From positions 1 through 64,000 of the forward strand of contig JAFIHA010000036.1 in assembly GCA_017848965.1 (NCBI GenBank): 64,000 nucleotides of DNA, in the 5' to 3' direction. Shown here piece by piece: positions 34,512 to 41,480 of this stretch (positions are counted from its first letter, which is position 1; each line of letters starts with the position of its first letter). The notes below the pieces were generated by a model. It searched no databases. It was given only the letters and a program-made list of their open reading frames with translations, and was not told where the DNA came from. Both the position numbers and the translations under genes were made by a program. The stretch is from Dechloromonas aromatica (nom. nud.) (GTDB taxonomy: Bacteria; Pseudomonadota; Gammaproteobacteria; Burkholderiales; Rhodocyclaceae).

Positions 34512-36313
34512 GCTTCTTCTCCCAGGTGGGCGGCGGCATCGTCGCGGCCGGCCAGTTCGCGGGCGCGGGACAGGGCGGCGTCGAGGTCGAAGGCCGGGAC
34601 GAAGTCGGTTTCGGCCAGCCGGCGCTCGTAGGCGGGACGGAATTTCTGCACCGTGTCGGCGACCGCGTTGCCGGCGGTCTGGCCGAGGCCGCAGTGGCTG
34701 CCCGGTTTCAGGACCTGCTGCAGGCGCAGCAGCTCGTTCATTTCGTACTGCGTGCCGCGGCCGTCGGCGATCTTGTCCATGATCTCCTTCATCAGCACCG
34801 TGCCGACCCGGCACGGCGTGCAGAAGCCGCAGGATTCGTGAGCGAAGAAGTGGGCGAAGTTGCGCGCCACCTCGAACAGGTCGCGCTGCTTGCCGAAGAT
34901 CATGAACGAGCCGGCGGTCGGCACATCCTCGAAGGCGATCCGGCGGCCGAACTCGCGTTCCGACAAACAAACGCCAGAGGCGCCGCTGACCTGCACGGCA
35001 ATCGCGTCCTGGGCACCGCAGTCTTCCAGTACCTGGGCGATGCGTACGCCGAAGGCGTATTCGTAAAGCCCGGGCCGCGCGCAATCGCCGGCAACCGACA
35101 GGATTTTGGTACCGGTCGACTGCTTGGTGCCGATCGCTTCGTACCAGGTGCCACCATGCAGGGCGATCTCGGTGACCTTGCACAGGGTCTCGACGTTGTT
35201 GACCACGGTCGGCTTGCCCATGTAGCCGGAGGTCACCGGGAAAGGCGGGCGGACACGCGGGCGGCCGGCCTTGCCTTCGAGCGATTCGATCAACGCAGTT
35301 TCCTCGCCGCAGACGTAAGCCCCGGCACCGAGATGGATTTCGATGTCGAAATCGAAACCGGCGACGCCACCGATGTCGCGGCCGAGCAGACCGGCGGCGC
35401 GCATGCCGGCGAGGTAGGCTTCGAGCGGCTGCAGCAGGTAGAGGTATTCGCCGCGCAGGTAGAGGAAGCCGTGACTGGCACCAACCGTGTAGGCGGCGAT
35501 GACCATGCCCTCGAACACCCGGCCGGCGTAGGACTGGAGCAGGACGCGGTCCTTGAAGGTGCCCGGCTCGCCCTCGTCGGCGTTGCAGACGATGTAGCGC
35601 GGCGCGGCCGTGGCGTTGCGGCAGGCTTCCCACTTGACGGCGGTGGTGAAGCCGGCGCCGCCGCGGCCGCGCAGGTTGGACAGCTTCATTTCGGCGAGCA
35701 TGCCGTCGCGGCCGCGGGCGATCGCCGCGCGCACCGCCTTGCCCGGCTCGTGCGGCGTGCCGAGCAACATGTCGGCGCGGCGGATGTTGTCGTCGACGCG
35801 GAAGAATTCGGCCGGCCACTTGTCGAGCGGCACCTGGCCGCGGATCAGGTCGCAGATTTCGTCGACCCGGCGCAGCGTCATCCGGGTGATCGCCCGGTTA
35901 TTGACCAGGATCGCCGGCCCCTGGTCGCACATGCCGGTACAGGAGCAATAGTCGATGCTCACCAGCCCGTCGTCCGAGACCTTGCCCGGTTCGAGTTTGA
36001 GGCGCTTCGCCATGTGCTCGAACAAGGCCTGGTTGCCGGCCATGCGGTCGGTGATGTTGTCCGAGAAGAGGACCCGGTAGCGGCCCCGGTTCTCGCGGTA
36101 GAAGAAGGCGTAGAAGTCCCGCGTGCTGTGCACCTGGGCATACGGAATCTTCAAGGCCTCGGCCAGATGGGCCGCGGTTTCATCGGAAATGAAGTCCACG
36201 GCTTCCTGGACCTCGCGCAGGATCTGCACAAGACGGTCCGCTCGCCAGGCGTGGCGCTGCAGGATCGGCTCGATCAGACTGGAAATCTCGGCTGAGACAG
36301 ACACGGTAGGCAT
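34508..36313 (-). CDS. hoxF: NAD-binding diaphorase subunit HoxF
   Basis: A 601-residue subunit fusing a NuoE-like N-terminal 2Fe-2S domain (DYCSCTGMCDQGPAILVNN at about 130) to a NuoF-like part. The NuoF-like part has the FMN/NAD motif LRGRGGAGFTT (about 225), CNADEGEPGTFKDR, GAYVCGEETALIESLEG and a 4Fe-4S site ESCGFCTPCRVGT (about 510). It oxidises or reduces NAD at the flavin. It is the promoter-proximal gene of hoxFUYHW. ATG at 36313 was chosen because the family's N-terminal domain begins there and a CCAGGGG site precedes it. Confidence 0.94.
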   Translation of the reverse strand: MPTVSVSAEISSLIEPILQRHAWRADRLVQILREVQEAVDFISDETAAHLAEALKIPYAQVHSTRDFYAFFYRENRGRYRVLFSDNITDRMAGNQALFEHMAKRLKLEPGKVSDDGLVSIDYCSCTGMCDQGPAILVNNRAITRMTLRRVDEICDLIRGQVPLDKWPAEFFRVDDNIRRADMLLGTPHEPGKAVRAAIARGRDGMLAEMKLSNLRGRGGAGFTTAVKWEACRNATAAPRYIVCNADEGEPGTFKDRVLLQSYAGRVFEGMVIAAYTVGASHGFLYLRGEYLYLLQPLEAYLAGMRAAGLLGRDIGGVAGFDFDIEIHLGAGAYVCGEETALIESLEGKAGRPRVRPPFPVTSGYMGKPTVVNNVETLCKVTEIALHGGTWYEAIGTKQSTGTKILSVAGDCARPGLYEYAFGVRIAQVLEDCGAQDAIAVQVSGASGVCLSEREFGRRIAFEDVPTAGSFMIFGKQRDLFEVARNFAHFFAHESCGFCTPCRVGTVLMKEIMDKIADGRGTQYEMNELLRLQQVLKPGSHCGLGQTAGNAVADTVQKFRPAYERRLAETDFVPAFDLDAALSRARELAGRDDAAAHLGEEA

Positions 36314-36707
36314 CCCCTGGAAAACAGACCACAACACTCTAGAGCTTTGTCCCGGCGCGAATTTGCGCTGGATCAAATAAACCCGAGGTCAACAGCGAAA
36401 AGTAGCTGCCGGAAATTCGTAAAACACTGATAAGGAAAGTGTTTTTTAGCCAATACAGAAAATGACAAAAGGATTTTTTATCGCAGCGCAACAAGCCGCC
36501 TCGGCAGAAGTAAGCCAGCGTTTTTCGACGCTGCAGGAGATTTGCCGGGCGATGCCGTGCCACATGACGAAACCGCCACCCATTTGATGCAACAAAGTAG
36601 CGGATGGACGTCACAATTGCCCGCGGCAAAACGTGCTAATCTGCGCCGCATGGTGCAGCGCAGCATGCGCGCTGCCGCTTTCACGACAACCCTCCGCGAG
36701 AAAACCC
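36314..36707. promoter_or_regulatory. Divergent control region between hoxF and fabI
   Basis: About 390 bp, AT-richer than the surroundings between 36380 and 36490. It holds an FNR-like site TTGCGCTGGATCAA (36363-36376; right half perfect, left half 3 of 5) 50 bp upstream of hoxF, and an inverted repeat AAAACACT (36421-36428) / AGTGTTTT (36438-36445) followed by TT. No gene was recognised. Redox control of hox is plausible, not shown. Confidence 0.4.
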
Positions 36708-37496
36708 ATGAGTTCCAGCAATTCCACCACCGCCCTGCCGCTGGCCGGCAAGAAGGGCATCGTCACCGGCATCGCCAACGACAAGTCGATCGCCTACGCG
36801 GTCGCCCGCGCCATCGTCGAACTCGGCGGCGAAATCGCCGTCACCTACCAGAACGAGAAGACCGCCAAATACACCCAGCCGCTGGCCGAAGCCCTCGGCG
36901 CCAAGCTCTTCCTCAAGCTCGACGTCGCCGAGCCGGGCTGCCTCGAAGGCGTCATCGCCCAGTGCGGCGAAGCCTTCGGCGAAATCGACTTCGCCATCCA
37001 CTCGATGGCCTTCTGCAACGCCGACGACCTGCACGGCCGCGTCATCGATGCGTCCGAAGCCGGCTTCGATTCGGCGATGAACGTTTCCTGCCACAGCTTC
37101 CTGCGCATGGCCAAGGCGCTGGAGCCGCTGATGGCGCACGGCGGTTCGCTGATCACCATGTCCTACCTCGGTGCCGAACGCGTCGTGCGCAACTACGGCG
37201 TCATGGGCATCATCAAGGCGGCGCTCGAATCGGCCGTCCGCTACATGGCTTACGACCTCGGCCCCAAGGGCATCCGCGTCTTCGCCGTGTCGCCCGGCCC
37301 GATCATGACGCGCGCCGCTTCCGGCATCGCCAACTTCAACAACCTGCTCGAATCCGACGCCCAGAAGGCGCCGCTCGGCCGCACCGTGACCATCGAGGAA
37401 GTCGGCGCCCTGACCGCCTTCCTGTGCACGCCGGGTTCGTCGGGCATGACCGGACAGACCATCTACGTCGACGCCGGCGCCCACATCGTCGCCTGA
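36708..37496 (+). CDS. fabI: Enoyl-[acyl-carrier-protein] reductase (NADH)
   Basis: A 262-residue short-chain dehydrogenase-fold enzyme performing the last reduction of each fatty acid elongation cycle. KKGIVTGIANDKSIAYAVA is the atypical nucleotide-binding loop of FabI. The active-site stretch MSYLGAERVVRNYGVMGIIK contains the catalytic Tyr and the Lys seven residues later. FAVSPGPIMTRAASGI and the end SGMTGQTIYVDAG follow as expected. The ATG at 36708 gives the usual length, though its ribosome site is weak. Transcribed divergently from hoxF. Confidence 0.95.
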   Translation: MSSSNSTTALPLAGKKGIVTGIANDKSIAYAVARAIVELGGEIAVTYQNEKTAKYTQPLAEALGAKLFLKLDVAEPGCLEGVIAQCGEAFGEIDFAIHSMAFCNADDLHGRVIDASEAGFDSAMNVSCHSFLRMAKALEPLMAHGGSLITMSYLGAERVVRNYGVMGIIKAALESAVRYMAYDLGPKGIRVFAVSPGPIMTRAASGIANFNNLLESDAQKAPLGRTVTIEEVGALTAFLCTPGSSGMTGQTIYVDAGAHIVA

Positions 37497-37507
37497 CCCC
37501 CGCAGCG

Positions 37508-37535
37508 GCGCGGGACGACCGGTGTCGTCCTGCGC
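37508..37535 (+). terminator. Hairpin downstream of fabI
   Basis: GCGCGGGACGAC (37508-37519) pairs with GTCGTCCTGCGC (37524-37535) over 12 positions with one G-T pair and a 4-base loop. No T-tract follows, so termination strength is uncertain. Confidence 0.5.
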
Positions 37536-37569
37536 TATGCTGACGCCTGCCCCAAGCGGCGGATACGAC

Positions 37570-38148
37570 ATGAGCGAACCGACAACCCCGATCATTCCCG
37601 ACCCCGTTCCCGACCACCCCCTGCTCAAGGGGAGGAAGGAAATCGGTCGCGGCGAAAGCACCATCGTCGTCGAAGGCGATACCGTCGACGGCCAGGAACG
37701 GGTCTTCAAGATTCTTTCCTCGCCGACCGACTACGCCTATTACACGGCGCCCGACCGGCCGACCGGTCGCCATTTCCCTATCGTCTACGCCGATCATGGC
37801 ACCGCCGGCAAGTCGAGCCGCGGCTTCCCCTTCCACGTCGTCGAGGTCGAACGGCTCTATCCGCTGCCCGGCAGCGGCGAGACGGCCGAGGTGGCGACCA
37901 AGATCTCGACCGCCTATTTCGACGCCTGCATGATGTGGCGCAACCTGGCCCAGGACATGGGCCGCATCGCCCTGCACCACCTGACGGCGACGCCGATGGG
38001 CTGGGCCGATACGGTGCGCGAGTCGCTGCAGGCGCTGGAGACCTTTTCCGGCGAATACGGCGCCCTGCCCGACCTGATCAAGGCCGACAACCTGATGATG
38101 CGCAAGGACGGCACGCTGGTCTTCTCCGACCCCGTCTTCATGGAATGA
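37570..38148 (+). CDS. Small protein-kinase-fold protein of unknown target
   Basis: A 192-residue cytosolic protein. KEIGRGESTIVVEG resembles a glycine-rich loop and RVFKILSS a beta-3 Lys strand. The C-terminal DLIKADNLMMRKDGTLVFSDPV resembles the catalytic and metal-binding loops of compact kinase-fold proteins, with SDP in place of DFG. The family is not one with a known name to me. It is followed 31 bp later by a Cys-phosphatase gene, suggesting opposing activities on the same substrate. It is also compatible with a catalytically inactive kinase fold, as the loop spacing is one residue longer than usual. Confidence 0.55.
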   Translation: MSEPTTPIIPDPVPDHPLLKGRKEIGRGESTIVVEGDTVDGQERVFKILSSPTDYAYYTAPDRPTGRHFPIVYADHGTAGKSSRGFPFHVVEVERLYPLPGSGETAEVATKISTAYFDACMMWRNLAQDMGRIALHHLTATPMGWADTVRESLQALETFSGEYGALPDLIKADNLMMRKDGTLVFSDPVFME

Positions 38149-38179
38149 CCTTTCGCTTATTTCCCGGAACGGGCCCACG

Positions 38180-38662
38180 ATGACCATCAACCGCGTTTTC
38201 TACACCTCGCGCAAGCTCGCCGAATCGCTTTCCGGCAACCCCTACATGGCGGTGATCTCGATCACCGACCCGACGACGCCGCAAGCCCGGCTCGACCCGC
38301 TGTTCCGCCACGTGCTGCGCCTCTCCTTCTTCGACGCGGTGCCGGCCGACGAATTCATGCCGCCGCTGCCCGGTCTCTTCGACCGGACCATGGCGCGCCG
38401 CGTCGACGAGTTCGTGCGCGAAATCCACGGCGCACCGTTCGAGATGTCGATGATGGTCCATTGCGAATATGGCGTCAGCCGCTCGGCCGCCGTCGCGCTG
38501 TTCGTCGAGGCTGCCACCGGCGCCCCGCTGGAAGCCCGCGAATTCACCTACGAAGCCAATCTCTGGGTGGTCGACAGCCTGCAGGCGTTGCACCCGGGGA
38601 TGGAAATCGACATTCCGTCGCCGCTGGCCGCCCGCGAGCGGCGGGCCAGCGCACGCGCCTGA
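38180..38662 (+). CDS. Dual-specificity/tyrosine-phosphatase-like protein
   Basis: A 160-residue cytosolic protein with the Cys-phosphatase signature HCEYGVSRSAAVA (His94, Cys95, Arg101; HCx5R). Asp residues in FFDAVPADEF (52-57) lie where a general acid is expected. This supports a dephosphorylating enzyme of the dual-specificity/PTP class; many bacterial homologues are unstudied. It follows a kinase-fold gene by 31 bp and precedes the MaoC-Pta gene by 22 bp, all in one direction. The basic C-terminal tail (ARERRASARA) may be flexible. Confidence 0.72.
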   Translation: MTINRVFYTSRKLAESLSGNPYMAVISITDPTTPQARLDPLFRHVLRLSFFDAVPADEFMPPLPGLFDRTMARRVDEFVREIHGAPFEMSMMVHCEYGVSRSAAVALFVEAATGAPLEAREFTYEANLWVVDSLQALHPGMEIDIPSPLAARERRASARA

Positions 38663-38684
38663 ACCTTTCTGCCGGAGCCGCCAG

Positions 38685-40094
38685 ATGTCCGAAACCCATT
38701 ACCTGAGCAACAAGACCTACGATGAAATCGCCGTTGGCGACAGCGCCAGCCTGACCCGCACGCTGATGCCGGAAGACGTCAAGCTGTTCGCCATCCTGAC
38801 CGGCGACTTCAACCCGGCGACGATCGATCCCAATTACTCGGAAAGCGGCATGTTCCGCGAGGCGATCGCCCACGGCATGTGGAGCGGTTCGCTGATTTCG
38901 ACCGTGCTGGCCACCCAGTTCCCCGGCCCGGGCACGATCCTGGTCGACCAGGCGCTGCATTTTGCGCGGCCGGTGACGATCGGCGACCGCATCGTCATCA
39001 CCGTCACGGTCAAGCACAAGTTCGACCATAACCGGCACATCCTCTTCGACTGCCTGTGCACCAACCAGGAAGGCCTGCCGGTGGTCAAGGGCACGGCGGA
39101 GGTGCTGGCGCCGAGCGAGAAGATATCGCGCCTGCAGGAAACGCAGGCGCCGGAAATCTACATCGACGACAAGCACGCCCGCTACACCCAGCTCCTGTCG
39201 CGGGTGAAGGGGCTGGAACCGATCCCGACTGCGGTCGCCCACCCCTGCGACCAGGAGTCGCTGCGCGGGCCGGTGATCGCCTTCCAGGCCGGCATCATCG
39301 AACCCATCCTGGTCGGTCCGGAAGCCAAGATCCGCGCCGTTGCCGAGGAATTCGCCATCGACCTGTCCGGCATCCGCATCGTCAATGCCGCGCACAGCCA
39401 CGATTCGGCGGCGCTCGCCGTGTCGCTGGTCAAGACCGGCGACGCCGAGGCGCTGATGAAGGGCAGCCTGCACACCGACGAACTGATGAGCGAGGTGGTC
39501 GCCCGCGCCAACGGCCTGCGCACCAACCGCCGCATCAGCCACGTCTTCGTCATGGACGTGCCGACCTACCACCGGCCGCTGCTGATCACCGACGCGGCGA
39601 TCAACATCGCGCCGACGCTGGAGGAAAAGGTCGACATCATCCAGAACGCCATCGACCTCGCCCACGTCCTCGACATCCCGGAACCCAAGGTGGCGATCCT
39701 GTCGGCGGTCGAGACGGTCAATCCGAAGATCCAGTCCACGCTCGACGCCGCCGCCCTGTGCAAGATGGCCGACCGCGGCCAGATCAAGGGCGGCCTGCTG
39801 GACGGTCCGCTGGCTTTCGACAACGCAGTGTCGATCGTCGCCGCCAAGACCAAGGGCATCAAGTCGGCGGTCGCCGGCCATGCCGAAATCCTCGTCGTTC
39901 CCGATCTCGAATCCGGCAACATGGTGGCCAAGCAGCTCGAATACCTGGCCAACGCGCTGACTGCCGGCATCGTGCTCGGCACCAAGGTTCCCATCGTCCT
40001 GACCAGCCGCGCCGACACGGCGGAGACGCGCACCGCGTCCTGCGTGATAGCCGCTCTGGTCGCCCACGCCAAACGCGCCAAGGAAAACGCATGA
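38685..40094 (+). CDS. Bifunctional MaoC-type hydratase / phosphate acyltransferase
   Basis: A 469-residue fusion. Residues ~1-150 form a MaoC-like hot-dog domain (YDEIAVGDSASLTRT, FAILTGDFNPATID, AHGMWSGSLISTVLATQFPG). Residues ~165-469 form a phosphate acetyl/butyryltransferase (HPCDQESLRGPV, AALCKMADRGQIKGGLLDGPLAFD, AGIVLGTKVPIVL). It should convert acyl-CoA to acyl-phosphate for the downstream kinase; the hydratase part may link enoyl-CoA or PHA monomer metabolism. The start is at 38685, before the conserved N-terminus. It overlaps ackA by 4 bp. Confidence 0.9.
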   Translation: MSETHYLSNKTYDEIAVGDSASLTRTLMPEDVKLFAILTGDFNPATIDPNYSESGMFREAIAHGMWSGSLISTVLATQFPGPGTILVDQALHFARPVTIGDRIVITVTVKHKFDHNRHILFDCLCTNQEGLPVVKGTAEVLAPSEKISRLQETQAPEIYIDDKHARYTQLLSRVKGLEPIPTAVAHPCDQESLRGPVIAFQAGIIEPILVGPEAKIRAVAEEFAIDLSGIRIVNAAHSHDSAALAVSLVKTGDAEALMKGSLHTDELMSEVVARANGLRTNRRISHVFVMDVPTYHRPLLITDAAINIAPTLEEKVDIIQNAIDLAHVLDIPEPKVAILSAVETVNPKIQSTLDAAALCKMADRGQIKGGLLDGPLAFDNAVSIVAAKTKGIKSAVAGHAEILVVPDLESGNMVAKQLEYLANALTAGIVLGTKVPIVLTSRADTAETRTASCVIAALVAHAKRAKENA

Positions 40095-41281
40095 GCCAAA
40101 AGAAGCAAGGCATCCTGACCATCAACGCCGGATCGTCGTCGATCAAGTTCGCGCTGTTCCCGCTCGCCCATCCGATCTCGCCGCAGGCCGAAGTCTCCGG
40201 CCAGATCGATGGCATCGGCACCAATGCCACCAAGCTGGTCGCCCACGACCGCGCCGGCGAACGCATCGCCAACCAGGCCATCGCCGGCGACGCGGTCAGC
40301 CACAGCGCGGCGCTCGACGCCATGCTGCAGTGGTTCCTCGCCACCTACACCGGCTGGCAGATCGTCGCCGTCGGCCACCGCGTCGTCCACGGCGGCGAGC
40401 GCTACTCGAAGCCGATCATCGTCGACACCACGGTGCTCGGCCACCTGGAAAGCTTCATCCCGCTGGCGCCGCTGCACGAACCGCACAACGTCGCCGGGAT
40501 CAAGGCGCTGCAGGCGCTGTTGCCGGAAGTGCCGCAGATCGCCTGTTTCGACACCGCGTTCCACCGCAGCCAGCCAGATGTCGCCCAGCTCTTCGGCCTG
40601 CCGCGCGCGCTGACCGCCGAGGGCATCAAGCGCTACGGCTTCCACGGCCTCTCCTACGAATACATCGCCCGTGCCCTGCCGCAGCATTCGCACCGCGCCA
40701 ACGGCCGCGTCGTCGTCGCCCACCTCGGCAACGGCGCCAGCATGGCGGCGATGGTCAATCGCAAGTGCGTCGCGACGACGCTCGGCTTCTCGACCATCGA
40801 CGGCCTGATGATGGGTACCCGTTGCGGCAACCTCGACCCCGGCCTGATCCTCCACCTGATGGAGACCAAGGGCTTCACGGTCCAGGACATGACCCGCATC
40901 CTGTACAAGGAATCCGGCCTGCTCGGCGTCTCCGGCATCAGCCAGGACATGCGCACCCTGCTCGCCAGCAGCAAGCCGGAAGCGCACGAAGCGGTCGAAC
41001 TGTTCTGCTACCGCATCGCCCGCGAACTCGGTTCGCTCGCCGCCGCCGCTGGCGGGCTCGACGCGCTGGTGTTCACCGGCGGCATCGGCGAGCACGCCGC
41101 CGAAGTCCGCCGCCGCGTCTGCCTGCAATCGGAATGGCTGGGCATCCGCGTCAACCCGGAAGCCAACGCCCGTCACGACATCGTGATCAGCGCCGGCAAC
41201 AGCAGCGTCGACGTGTTGGTCGTGCCGACCAACGAGGAATGGATGATGGCGCACCACGCGCAGACGCTGCTCGCCCTCTGA
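40091..41281 (+). CDS. ackA: Acetate/propionate kinase
   Basis: A 396-residue enzyme of the acetokinase family converting acyl-phosphate plus ADP to acid plus ATP. It opens with ILTINAGSSSIKFALFP, has VGHRVVHGG, FDTAFHRS, YGFHGLSYEYIA, HLGNGASMAA, STIDGLMMGTR and the late FTGGIGEHAAEVR, all canonical. The ATG overlaps the upstream acyltransferase stop (ATGA), giving a coupled Pta-Ack pathway. A strong terminator follows. Confidence 0.95.
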   Translation: MSQKKQGILTINAGSSSIKFALFPLAHPISPQAEVSGQIDGIGTNATKLVAHDRAGERIANQAIAGDAVSHSAALDAMLQWFLATYTGWQIVAVGHRVVHGGERYSKPIIVDTTVLGHLESFIPLAPLHEPHNVAGIKALQALLPEVPQIACFDTAFHRSQPDVAQLFGLPRALTAEGIKRYGFHGLSYEYIARALPQHSHRANGRVVVAHLGNGASMAAMVNRKCVATTLGFSTIDGLMMGTRCGNLDPGLILHLMETKGFTVQDMTRILYKESGLLGVSGISQDMRTLLASSKPEAHEAVELFCYRIARELGSLAAAAGGLDALVFTGGIGEHAAEVRRRVCLQSEWLGIRVNPEANARHDIVISAGNSSVDVLVVPTNEEWMMAHHAQTLLAL

Positions 41282-41301
41282 AAATTATTTTTCCAGCCTT
41301 G

Positions 41302-41338
41302 GGCGCCGACCGTGAAAGCGGTCGGCGCCTTGTTTTTT
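41302..41338 (+). terminator. Rho-independent terminator after ackA
   Basis: A perfect 10-bp stem GGCGCCGACC (41302-41311) / GGTCGGCGCC (41320-41329), 8-base loop, then TTGTTTTTT. It lies 20 bp past the ackA stop and closes the kinase/phosphatase-Pta-Ack run. Confidence 0.92.
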
Positions 41339-41385
41339 CGGGCTTTTTCCGGCGATGACGGCAGCACCCCGAGGCGATGCAGAAA

Positions 41386-41432
41386 ACACCGCATCTAGTC
41401 AACGTATTGCCCGCATACACTATATCTAGTAG
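41386..41432 (+). promoter_or_regulatory. Paired NrdR boxes upstream of nrdJ
   Basis: ACACTATATCTAGTAG (41417-41432) closely matches the NrdR box ACACWATATATWGTGT. A weaker copy ACACCGCATCTAGTCA (41386-41401) lies exactly 31 bp upstream, start to start, the in-phase spacing typical of NrdR box pairs. The position, about 50-95 bp upstream of the nrdJ ATG, fits repression of ribonucleotide reductase by NrdR. Confidence 0.78.
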
Positions 41433-41480
41433 ATTACCGGGCATTCCAAACCAGATAACACCTACCGAGAGGAGCTTTCA

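Noticed and set aside
36530-36570. Sigma-54 promoter for hox genes
   Set aside because: A TGGCACGGCATCGC on the minus strand has GG and GC only 9 bases apart instead of 10 and lies more than 200 bp upstream of hoxF.
41340-41480. Cobalamin riboswitch upstream of B12-dependent nrdJ
   Set aside because: No B12-box or recognisable riboswitch core; the leader is short and occupied by NrdR-type boxes.
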